Shown one piece after another: positions 8,354-18,215 of a DNA stretch of 19,288 nucleotides. The stretch spans positions 1-19,288 of the forward strand of contig JAAAUF010000794.1 in the NCBI GenBank assembly GCA_015499985.1, in the 5' to 3' direction. The notes beneath the pieces are model-generated. The model was not told the DNA's origin and ran no database searches. It saw nothing but the letters and a program-made list of their open reading frames with translations. Made by a program: the position numbers and the translations under genes. Every line of letters begins with the position of its first letter. The first letter of the stretch is position 1. The DNA is from Haplosporangium gracile (taxonomy: Eukaryota > Mortierellomycota > Mortierellomycetes > Mortierellales > Mortierellaceae).

Positions 8354-11300
8354 ATGCCCCTCGACAACAACCCATATCTTCTTCACTCCTCCACTCTCGT
8401 TTCCAAACCCATGTCGGACCCATCCATCTTTGCACAACCCAGACCAACCGCCTCAACATTCAATACCCCGCCTCCGGGTGTTAACACCAAGGGCGGCACA
8501 TCTCCATTGGCTTTGATATCGATGCAGCGCCAGTCCGCACTTCATCACCAGCCTCCATTGCTCGCTATCAAGGAGGAGCCCCGCCTGGAACACCGTCCGA
8601 GACTCAGCCTCTCGGTGCCTCATATACCGGGAAAGACCCGAAAGAGACATAAGGTTGCGACCTCATGCAATCGTTGTCGCCAAAACAAGGTATATAGAAT
8701 GAAAAAAAATGTTCCGTCACATCCGTCGTGTGCATGAAAATGAACCCTGCAATGTGTATTGCGGATATCGATGATTCGTACAAGAAACGAGAATGAATGC
8801 AACGCTGGTTTCCTAAAACTAATAAAAAAAAGGGGGTTTTTTTTTTTTTTCCAACGTGGTGTGCTGTGTTTGCTTAGCGAAAATGCGATGGTGGAGTACC
8901 GTGCTCGAACTGTAAGCGGAACAAAGCCGACTGTCTGTACACCGATGCACAGCAGTCTCGATCAACATGGGGAGACCTGCCGCTGAGCCAAGAAAAAATC
9001 CTTGGTGTCTCTGCATTCGTCGAGGACGACGACACATCGGCTTCTTCTGAGAGAAGCTCTAAACCCGTACCAGCCTCACCCTCCTCAGGAGCAGCAGCAG
9101 TAACGGCATCTTTACCTTCTACCTCACGAGTTTCAAAGAGCACTGCACAGCCATTCGTGTTATTAACAACCGCACCCACATCGGCATCTAAATCACCAAT
9201 CAACCATCCGACACAAAAAGGCTACGCTAAACAATTGGACCGGGTACCCGATGGTTTCGCATCTCCGTTTCCTGCATCGGCATCATCATCGACATTAACC
9301 CCACAGATGCCTTTTAACCCTGGCCATGCCACGTACGAGCAGGATGTCAATCTCGAAAGAAGGAAACAGCAGCTGGGCATCCAGTCGACACAGATCTCGA
9401 GGGCGATTCGGGTTGCTCGACCAGGACCACAGTTCGACACTTTAGTTTTGCTCAACGGTAGCGAATCAGGTGCTCACCGGCGGCCGGACCATGGCCTCGT
9501 GCGAAGTTTCTCACCGGACAGTTCCCTAGTGACACAAGGGTCTTTGAGCGTCAGCAACAACAACGCTCGTCTTTGTGTAACATCCGGTCAATTGGTGTCC
9601 AATACCCTATGGCACCAAGATCCCGGTACGACCACAACAGGATCCATGGTCGCACCTCCCAAACAGCAACAGCAACAATCGCAGCCCCAACAACAATTAC
9701 TACACCATCACCAACAACAATACCACTCCAACCCTGCCGATTCTTTAGAGACGAGACAGACAGGCATTCTCCCACCAGCACAACCGATACCCCAATACTC
9801 TGCTTCTCCTAAGCGGGAGCCTATTTCTGCGTTTTCAGCCATGGATCAAGGGAGCAGCCGATTGAGTTCTAGCTCTTCTTCAACTCATTCCATGATGGAC
9901 GTACGGGTCGCTTCACAGCCTCAACAACCATTGCATCAACAACAACAGCAACAACAGAGACAACAAAACTTTTTGAGCACGGATACGTCATCTGGATTTA
10001 TGACAGGACCTGCATATTCTCAAAGTTTACAGCAGAACAGCTTTCACCCTCCTGTGGCGATTTTGAATGACCAGCAGCTTCCACTCTACGACTCTCCAGA
10101 GCCCTTCGGGACTCCTCAGCCGCAATTCCAAACGTCGGGACAGCATCAACAGCAGCAAGGTCCACAGCAGCAAGGTCCCCAACAACAAACGTTTGATCAC
10201 CAGCTCATGCTCCAATTGCCAGTGTCGACTTCTGGGACACCAACCAGCATCCAGCGTCATCAAACACAGCCGTATCAATTTCAAGCACAGCCGCATCTTC
10301 ATCAACAGCAGCAGCAACAGGCACCGTACCTTCATCAACCACGCCAACAGGATGCTATTCAGCAACAGCAACTGGACTCCTCACTGGATCCCAATCACGC
10401 CATTTCCTCAGTGGCATCAGTTTCGTCTGTTGCGATTCCTAGCGATGTGCAGCTTCCTTCTCAACTCGAGGCCTGGGCCTCGTCTACTACAAATGGGTTC
10501 TCTGGTGCTACAACTGCTGCAGCTGCTCAAAATCAAATCGATTGGAAGAGCATCTCCATTTCGCAACCCACTTCGCTGGGCTACTCCAATCAACCATTTA
10601 CCCGCCAGACCGACCCACGTTATAGTTTCAGTCGATCACCAATAGCTCCCACAACACCGATAACAACTACGACTACTTCGGCCGCTCCTTCAACGGCGAT
10701 TCCTTCTCTCGCTGGCTCACCTGCGGTATTTTCCGGAGACTATGGACAGCAACAGCAAAACTTCCGACATAATGGAGGACCACTGCGTCAACAGGCGCTC
10801 ACATCTTCGCCTATCCAGTCCAGGACAGAGGAGCAACGGGATGAAGCTGCGCGGATACTGAAGATTGCCAATGATCTATTGGATTGTCAGCAGTACGACT
10901 ATGGTGTGTTCTTGCCAAGGCACATCTCGCAGGAGTATCCGGATCTCTGGGTGGCACCTCATTCCAACCAACCTGGCAGCCTTGATGGAATCCCTCGACA
11001 GCTACTTGTGCTCCCTAAGGATGCCAACTTTCTGGTCGATATGTTCTTTGAGGTAAGAAAGCAATAATTGCAATCATGGCCTTATCCTTATCCTTGCCTT
11101 GTGTCTTTTTTTTTTAAAAAAAATTCGTTGCTTAACTGCTGAACTTTAATTTATTATCTCTATGAAAGTGAGACACACAAACAAACACATACATGCACAC
11201 ACTGACAGTGGATATTAACATTACATTATCTTTTAGAATGCATGCTTCTATTACCCCATTCTCAATCGATTGACGGTGGAATTGCATCTCATGGAGCCAC

Positions 11301-14150
11301 ATACGGCACACTCGTTGTTCCTGCTGAACATTGTCTTCATGGCTGCCTGCAAGCACCTCGGCAAGAGCACTTACATTAAGCGAGCCATCCAATTCCGGGA
11401 GCGCGCCCGAGGTAACCACTCTTCGATATACTGATACTACAATGTTTGTTTCTTTGTTGTGATTGAGATCAAAATCTGATCATTGATTTTCTTATGTACA
11501 TTCACAATGGTAAAAAATAATAATAGAGCTGCAGTACCATATTGACGGAAGAGTTCGGCTCTCAAGGATTCAGGGCGCACTACTGGGCTCGCAGGTGATC
11601 TACGGAGTGTTCACTGTCGTCCTTGGATACGCGCAGCTTTGTGGATCCTACAGCAAACTGCCGACCATCTCCAACCTTTCCAATGACTCTACCAGGATCA
11701 GTACCGACGACTACGGCAACGAGACGATGACTAATATTGCAGAAGAAAGTCGACGATTGGTGACACAAAAGGGGACGATCCCTGAGGCAGCCTTCCAACA
11801 GCGGTTGTGGTCGTTCTGGACCATCTACATTCGAGATTCCATATCAAGGCTTTACTTTGGGTGGCCGCACGGAATTGATGCCCTGGCGATCACAGCCGAA
11901 CTGCCTACGATCAAGGGGTCTGTGGGCCTTGGAGGGCGTAGGAAGGGGTTGCATGGGTATGATGGTCGTCCTGCTGGTGCTGGAGGCGGGACAGGGAAGC
12001 GTCGAGGACCAGCGATGAAGCCCGTCTTGCCGGAGAGGAAGCTGATGAAAGCTGCGGATAAGGTTATGCAGCAGCAGATACACAAGTCCGAGCGGGAATC
12101 TTATCGAGTGTCGTCGATACTTTCGGACGATGACGATGATGATGAGGACGACAATAGTAGGACTGGAGGGAGCGATGATGATGATGATGATAGTGATTTG
12201 GAGCAAGGGGCCATCCGCTTTCAAGAAACTCCCACTATGAGCCGCCCCTCTGTGGATGCTACAATGAGTCCATCAACAGGGGAGAAGCGAGGCAAGTGGT
12301 CGTTTGATGGTTTACTTCTTCCATCGGTTGATGGTCGCGAAATTGCACCCTCCATTTCTGGACTCTCGAGGACTCTTGTCGAGAAGCAAAGTCGAGGTGA
12401 GGATATCCACCGTCGTGCATCTGGAGCTGAATCTGGGTCTAGTTCAGGATCTGGTTCTGGTCCAGGGGCTGGCTCGCATTCGTCGATCGACATCAAGCGC
12501 CATACGGAGCGGATGAAATTGCTACTGGATGCCGAGGACGATTTGACGGACGGAGGCACGTACTCCAGGATTTTGTTCCTGGAAGAGATTAAGCTTTGGA
12601 CGATTGGCCGTCGAGCAGGACTCTACCTTATGGGGCGTAGTACTTCGTCAAGTGTGAGTCCTTTGGGTGCCATGACGGGATCCTATTCGACAACGTCGTC
12701 GGTCCATGATTTGTATGGAACTAGTACCGGAGGTACTGGTGTAGAGGTTAGTGACCCGTTTGCGACGGCGATTAATACTTCACTCGATGCGAGTCGGTGC
12801 TCAGAGCGGGCGTGGTTGGAGGACAAGGAGCTGCAGAGCCTGCAGGCAGAACTCATAGCGTGGGAGCAAGCATTACCGCCTATCTTCAAGTTCCGTCAGG
12901 ATGTAGATGCACCCGACATCAACCACAAAGTCAACGGCAAACTCGGTAAGCATTTTCCTCTGTGTTTTTGTTTTAAGTTGAACACAAAAATAGTGCACGG
13001 ACGATTGTTTTTTCTTTTTTGTATGTTGATAGAAGCTAACTCGCTTTTTGATCGAATTCTTCATAATCCAGCTGTGCTATCATTGTTTTACTACACGATC
13101 ACGATCATGCTACAATCGTCCTATCTCCCCATCCCCCAATACCTCTCTTCCTCATCCCGCTCAACGGCTTTTAAGTCTCCGGAGAGCATCAGCCAAGAAT
13201 ACGACGAGCTCTTCAGTCGCTCCGGGTCTGTCACCTCCATAGGTCTCTTCGACGACGGCACCAATCCCACAACAATAACAACCCCACCAACCTCCACCCG
13301 GATCAAACGCGAGGGCGGTGACAATGAGTACCTCTACCCAAACCGATTCGCATACCTCCACCAACAACAGCAACAACAACACCAGCGCCAGAACAGTACC
13401 AGCAGCAGTGCCTATGGCAGTAGCGGTGGTGGTGGTATCGCAATCCCTGGAGGATACTTTAACACAGCCCACAAGATCTGTACCCAGCTCTCAAATGTCC
13501 TCTATCACCACCTAGAGCTCATGCTGGACTCGTATCCGAACTGGTGTTCGATCCAAAGTAAACTGAACCACTCCCTGGTCGCCGCCTTAAGAGTCTCGTG
13601 TCTCAACGCTCGACTCAGTAGTAACTCCCAGGCGATCCGGGATGAAGCCAAGGCCGGGTTCAAGATGGGTTCGGATCTTTTTAAGCGCCAAGCGCTATTG
13701 CCGGCCCCGCTGACTATCCGCGACTGGCCCGCTGAGGAGGATGTCCAGGTGATGCTGGATTTGGAGGAGGAGTTCCGGGAGATGATGACGACGCAGGAGG
13801 AGGAGGAGAGGAGTCGAAGTCATACGAGGGATCAGTCCGAGGAGGCTGCTGCTGCTGCGGCGGCGGCAAATGCGACTGCTGCTAATGCAGGCGTCCGAGC
13901 GGTGTTTGATGAAGACCCAGGCGATCGACTATTGTATCTCCCCCCAAACCTGGATGGCACTGCGTCCTTCGATGCTGCTGTGTCGGCCGCTGAAATGCCT
14001 TCGATATCGGCTGAGGGTGACCTTAACGCCATGGACGGAAGTAGTGCCGCCGGTAATGCTGGACAGGGTATGGATTACGGATTGTTTAGAGCCGAGCACG
14101 TCTTTGGGCTTAGCGAAGGTTTTCAATTCGACTACAACATCGATCCTTAG
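8354..14150 (+). CDS. Zn2Cys6 transcription factor with fungal-specific regulator domain, 5 exons, 1740 aa
   Basis: Exons are 8354-8689, 8878-11052, 11237-11411, 11527-12945 and 13033-14150. The joined length is 5223 nt, in frame, ending in TAG. Spacing CX2CX6CX5CX2CX6C (C105, C108, C115, C121, C124, C131) makes a canonical binuclear zinc cluster, preceded by a basic KTRKRHK (94-100) that may be a nuclear signal. Residues about 370-600 are Gln/His-rich and probably activating or disordered. The fungal regulator domain begins near 815, with the hallmark DMFFE / CFYYPILNRL sequence spanning an exon junction, then LFLLNIVFMAACKHLGK. Exon 4 inserts an acidic Asp run (1096-1118) and Gly/Ser stretches into that region. 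Two IKxE motifs (K73, K1460) are possible sumoylation sites. The protein is far longer than the usual 600-1000 aa. It should act as a nuclear DNA-binding regulator; its targets are unknown. Confidence 0.92.
8690..8877 (+). other. intron 1 of the Zn2Cys6 gene, inside the zinc-cluster code
   Basis: The donor GTATAT follows codon 112 and the acceptor TTAG precedes CGA. Splicing joins the third-cysteine region to the first two cysteines and restores perfect Zn2Cys6 spacing. The intron is 188 nt, phase 0, and carries an A7-G5-T16 tract (8824-8850). Confidence 0.93.
12946..13032 (+). other. intron 4 of the Zn2Cys6 gene, 87 nt, in-frame and stop-free
   Basis: Donor GTAAGC and acceptor TTGATAG give CTC-G / AA-GCT (Leu-Glu-Ala). 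The intron is 29 codons long with no in-frame stop, so the reading frame stays open with or without splicing. The translated intron is Phe/Cys/Leu-rich, unlike its surroundings, which supports removal as the default. Confidence 0.8.
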
Positions 14151-14415
14151 AGAGAGTTCTTCATTCCTCGTCCTTTTTATCTACGTCTCATTATTATCGA
14201 AGTGAAAACTTGTACAAGTGCATTTTTTTGTCGGATCTCTTGTCTTCCAGTTGGTGCCGTTAAGAAATTATAGACATATTTGAGCATTCGCAAAAAAGAA
14301 AAGTCCAATTTTTTTTTTTGGTTTTGGTTTGAAAGCGAAGTGGTGTCAATCCAGGTTTTATTGCGAGGATAAAATACAGAATGCACACTTGGGCATGATT
14401 TGTACTTTCGCTGAT
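14151..14415. other. convergent 3' region between regulator and eL42
   Basis: This is 265 bp between two stop codons in tail-to-tail orientation, A/T-rich with T and A runs near 14308-14319. The 3'UTRs of both genes must lie here and may overlap. No polyadenylation hexamer is decisive. Confidence 0.7.
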
Positions 14416-15799
14416 TTAGAAAGTAAGAGCCTGACCTATAATTTTTCATAATACCAACACAAAGAAAAGGGCCATGGTTAGCATTTGCAAGGTTACAGGT
14501 ACAAGTCTGAATAACAAAAAGACCACCAATGAAAGAAAAAGACAAGAAACGTACCCTTCTGCTTCTTGTCACCACCGAGCTCGAAGTGCTTGCAACGCTT
14601 CAAGGCGATCTGGTGCTTGTACTTGCAGACCTGGCACTCCAAACGAAGAACGACCTTCTTGGTGGTCTTGGCCTTCTTGTGGAAGACGGGCTTGGTCTGA
14701 CCACCATAACCGGACTGCTTTCTATCGTAACGACGCTTTCCTGTTGTTGTTGTTGAATGATGTGTATGGTTCCATGATAGATAGTTTTCCCGATTATATT
14801 GTGCATGTTGAAAGGTGATGTTGGTTGCAAGGGGGAAGGGACGTATAAGGTAAGGAAGGAAGAAAAGTGGAAGAGGTTAGCATCTCTGTATATAGCAACG
14901 ACTGGTTAATCAACGGTTCCTGATACTAGCAAGACGACAAAAAAGAGGCAGAAGGACGTTACCCTGAGCGAAGAGCGAAGCCTTGCCGGTCTTGTACTGC
15001 GAGACCTTGTGGGCAGTGTGCTTCTTGCAGGTCTTGCCCTTGCAGTAGGTGTTTCTGGTCTTAGGAACGTTAACCTGAGAGAAGCAAAAAAAAAAAGCAG
15101 AAGGAAAAGGGCCGGGTCAGTGGAAGAGTTCCTTTGTCATAGCGATTGCAGGCTGAGAGTGGGTGGGGAAAGGTCCTGAAAGCCGAATCCTGTCAAGGCG
15201 TCAGCACTGAAGTGCATTCCTGTGGGGCCGATCATAGGTTCGAGATGTCTGTTTCGTCCTTCTAGAATCTTTGATGGGTCCGGAGATCGCAGGTTTGTTG
15301 CAGTTGCGATGATGGTATCCAGCATCATCACCGATTCTGACTATCGTTCGCTCCTTGTTGCTGATTTGGTGAACGGAGGTTGTTGGTTCGTTTTTGTCGT
15401 TTCCCCCGTTTCCTGCATGGTGCTGTGATGTAGCTTAGAAGCAGCCTCAGGAGAGGCTTGCTGTAAGGTGTATGTCGTGTAAAGTCATGAGACGGTATGC
15501 CTGACAGCCTGTTTCTCCTCCACAGGAACGAGAGGCCTCTACTTCCGCATGGGATCTGTTTGATGTTGGATTCATCCTGATCTGTAAAGTAATCGGGGAC
15601 TTGATGGACCCAACATCCTGACGACATTGTCGATAACAGTGGTTCCAACAGATAACGATTCCTGCCATAGTGTATTGCGTTGAGTCGATGTATATGCCGG
15701 CGTTGAGGAATGGGATCGATGGATGTCTGTTGACGACGATGTCACGATCGATGGATTGTAGAAGTACTATGCTTCATGATAGCGGGTGTCACACACCAT
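14416..15799 (-). CDS. RPL42: 60S ribosomal protein eL42 (L44/L36a family), 4 exons
   Basis: Read on the minus strand, the exons are 15797-15799 (AUG only, candidate), 14963-15074, 14555-14740 and 14416-14435 (five residues plus TAA). They join in frame to 106 aa, exactly the family length. The protein begins [11 protein letters not shown] after Met, contains [11 protein letters not shown] and [11 protein letters not shown], and ends KGQALTF, where the usual ending is LQF. Zinc-ribbon cysteines are C12, C17, C74 and C77. Pro56 and Lys40/Lys55, known in yeast as the cycloheximide-sensitivity residue and methylation sites, are all present. It is a cytosolic large-subunit component near the E site. 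The first exon rests only on needing ATG followed by GT. The only site with a donor-like sequence (GTGTGT) in the upstream kilobase is 15797, and it requires a 722-nt intron. Exons 2-4 are near certain. Confidence 0.93.
15075..15796 (-). other. putative 722-nt first intron of eL42
   Basis: The acceptor is strong: a long pyrimidine tract and CTCTCAG before GTTAAC, with a CACTGAC branch-point candidate about 15115-15121. The donor is a candidate only. The stretch contains minus-strand open frames of 64 codons (15137-15331) and 73 codons (15447-15668), neither with a recognisable domain. I looked for a hosted box C/D snoRNA and did not find a convincing one. Confidence 0.45.
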
Positions 15800-15890
15800 T
15801 CTGATGAGATTTGAGAAGAGACCGAACCTGGGTTGGGGAGTGGAGGGTGTAATAAATTGCGCTTGGGGAAAGGGAGATTCCAGAATAGGT

Positions 15891-15896
15891 CACGTG
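15891..15896. promoter_or_regulatory. CACGTG box upstream of eL42
   Basis: The sequence GGTCACGTGTAC contains a palindromic E-box about 92 bp upstream of the candidate eL42 AUG. CACGTG-binding bHLH factors (Cbf1 type) regulate ribosomal protein genes in several non-Saccharomyces fungi. A role here is inference. Confidence 0.35.
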
Positions 15897-16332
15897 TACA
15901 TTTCCAGGCCTTCAACTCTATGAAAATGGCACACTCAGGCGTTTATGCTTATCGTCTTCACAAGCACAGGGACCATCAGGAAACTGCGGGATTGCTGCGG
16001 GCGAAGGAGGGATGACAAATAAAGGGATAAGGAGGAGTGTAGATGACAAGGCGAGGGATTTCGATGATAGGCCCGTTGGTTCAGATAAGGCGCCTCTCAG
16101 GTCTAGCGGTTTCTATAGGATTGTAGTCGTTCGTTCATTCACGCGTTGTTCAGGAGAAGTGAAAAGGAAGAGGCGACGGGGAGGATAAACATACGATGTA
16201 GGAGACCAAGAATTGCATCCACAACAGTTGGTACGAGGTGGGGGTAAGGAGACGCGGGCTTCCTGCGTTTGACTGTTGAAGCAGGTCCTATTTCCTGGAT
16301 GCTTATTATCCGCAGAGATGAGAAAAGGCGGG

Positions 16333-16351
16333 CCAATCAGTGTCTTCCGCG
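16333..16351 (+). promoter_or_regulatory. ERSE-like element (CCAAT-N9-CCGCG)
   Basis: CCAAT at 16333-16337 is followed after exactly nine bases by CCGCG at 16347-16351, one base from the ER stress response element CCAAT-N9-CCACG. On the minus strand the second half reads TGACGCGG, one base from the UPRE core TGACGTGG. It lies 123-141 bp before the ATG of an ER chaperone gene, the expected place for unfolded-protein-response control. Confidence 0.5.
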
Positions 16352-16473
16352 TCAATGCAGACCGAGGCAAATCCAAATTTGTGGAGCAAATGTTACACGT
16401 TTCTTCTTTCCTTTTCTTCTTCTCACTACACACTCCCCTCTTCATACTCACATATACATACACGTACGATACG

Positions 16474-18215
16474 ATGAAGCACAGTCTGACTACAATTGCA
16501 CTCGGAGCATTGCTTCTCTCCCAGTCCGTCCTCGCCGGCCTTTACTCCTCCAAGGACAATGTCATCGATATCACCCCCAAGAACTTCCAGGCTGAGGTCA
16601 TGGACTCCAACGTACGTCTTTCTTGCACCCTGTCTCTCGAGCCTTTTACTTCTTTCTATTCTAAAAGTGGACGCAACGCTCACTCGCTCTTTCTAATTTA
16701 ATAACTCTCCTTTCCTCATAGCATGTTGTCATGGTGGAGTTCTACGCTCCCTGGTGCGGTCATTGCAAAAAGTAAGCAATCGCATGAGGATGAAGTTGAA
16801 GGACAGAAAGAAATGTAATGCAAGCATAGAGAAGCCAAATAGCAAAACAGAGACTGACACACTGGGTCTTCCAACTGTCGACGAATAGCTTAGTCCCTCA
16901 GTACAAGGCGGCAGCCAAGAACCTGAATGGCATTGCAAAGATGGCCGCCATCAATTGTGATGATGACAAGAACAAGCCCCTCTGCTCCCAATATGGTATT
17001 CAAGGTACTTTTTTCCCTTTTTTCTTTGGGTGTTTCTACTCGATTTGCCAGACTAAGGACAACTACATGACTACTACTACGCGAAGTGCATAATGTCTAA
17101 CGCAATATTACAATTATCACCCTTGTCAACTACATTAGGATTCCCAACGATCAAGATTTTCCCACCAAACAGGAAGGGGGGCGCAAAGTACCCCAAGGAC
17201 TACCAGGGCGAGCGATCTGCAAAGGCCATTGTCAACGAGCTCGTCAAGATTCTCCCCAACGATGTCCAGCTCGTCTCTGCTAACCCCACCAGCGAAAAGA
17301 TTATCAACATTGACGAGCTTGCCGCCAATACCGTACGTTTATAGCAAAGGATCTGAGACTTGTGCTTCATTCTTTACGTAACAAATGGAGAAACACTTGG
17401 TATTAACCATGTTTACAATAACATCCTACATGAAATAGGATTCACCTCGCGCAGTGTTGTTCACGAAAAAGTTGACGACGAGCAACATGTATAAGGGTGT
17501 GGCAACAGAGTTCAAGGACAGGATGGTGGTCGCCGAGATGCGCGCCCCCTCGGACGACGTCCTTGCTAAATACAACATCCAGAACCTCCCTACCTTGGTC
17601 GTCTTCCCCAAGGGTAGCCAGGAATCGACCGTCTTCTCAGGAGAGCTCAAACACGAGCCCATCTTGGAATTCTTTAGCGAGCACGCAGGATCAGCAAAGA
17701 AAGGAGGCGTCAAATCTAGCCCCGCCGCCTCGTCATCTACACCAGCCCATAAGCCCGTGGTAGTCGAGTTCAACCCCAACATTGACCAAGTCAAGACCCA
17801 GGACGAGTTTAAGAAGTTCTGTCTCAACAAGGAGCGTGGCAACTGCGCGATTGCGTTCTTGATTGTCGAACCCGAGTTTGAAGAGTCGGTCAAGATGCAT
17901 GAAGAGAACTTGGAGACATTGCGACAAGTCAAGAAGAAGTCCCATGAGGCTGGAAAAGGACTTGATGTGATGTGGATGGATGCTCTGGATAAGCGTGTTG
18001 TGGCCTTGAAGGAACAGTTCCAGGTCTCGGAGGATATCCCTGGTCTGTTGTTGATCAACCCTGGCAAGAAGGCTTTTGTCCCTTTTATTGGAACGTTTGA
18101 TGTCCAGGGTATTGAGGGCTGGCTCTCGGATGCCACGAATGGCCGTGCTCGTGCGGTCGCTTACAAGTTTGAGGCCTCCCTTGACGCTAGCAAGCCCGTC
18201 AAGGATGAGCTGTAA
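16474..18215 (+). CDS. ER protein disulfide isomerase, P5/Mpd1 type, KDEL-terminated, 5 exons, 424 aa
   Basis: Exons are 16474-16611, 16722-16771, 16889-17004, 17139-17332 and 17439-18215, total 1275 nt. All introns are GT-AG and 106-134 nt long. Residues 1-21 are a signal peptide ending SQSVLA. The single catalytic thioredoxin domain (about 28-160) has FYAPWCGHCKN, with redox pair C58/C61, and cis-proline P104 in GFPT. A second thioredoxin-like domain (about 167-245) keeps NLPT (P217) but has no CXXC. The C-terminal domain (about 250-405) resembles the non-catalytic domain of PDIA6/P5, with FIGTFDVQGIEGWL. The last four residues are KDEL. It should oxidise and isomerise disulfides of secretory proteins in the ER lumen. 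ATG 16474 is chosen because the signal peptide follows directly, although in-frame ATGs exist at 16318 and 16390. Confidence 0.95.

Larger units (their letters stand above)
15800..16473. promoter_or_regulatory. divergent promoter region of eL42 and the PDI gene
   Basis: About 670 bp separate the candidate eL42 AUG (-) from the PDI ATG (+). On the eL42 side there is a CACGTG box and a C-rich leader with CCCT/CCCC blocks. On the PDI side there is an ERSE-like CCAAT-N9-CCGCG and a CT-rich stretch just before the ATG. Short + open frames (such as 15833-16015) have no support. Confidence 0.6.

Noticed and set aside
7749..8516. 255-codon + open frame
   Set aside because: It is Ser/Thr/Pro low-complexity translation of pyrimidine- and CAA-rich DNA, and it overlaps exon 1 of the Zn2Cys6 gene in another frame.
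14495..14554. Alternative last exon of eL42 after TTATTCAG
   Set aside because: It would give tail GDLYL from a 48-nt intron. The acceptor at 14436 instead gives GQALTF, matching the conserved eL42 C-terminus.
15201..15331. Box C/D snoRNA inside the eL42 first intron
   Set aside because: A GTGATGA C-box match exists on the minus strand, but the nearest CTGA is about 130 nt away and the flanks do not form a terminal stem.
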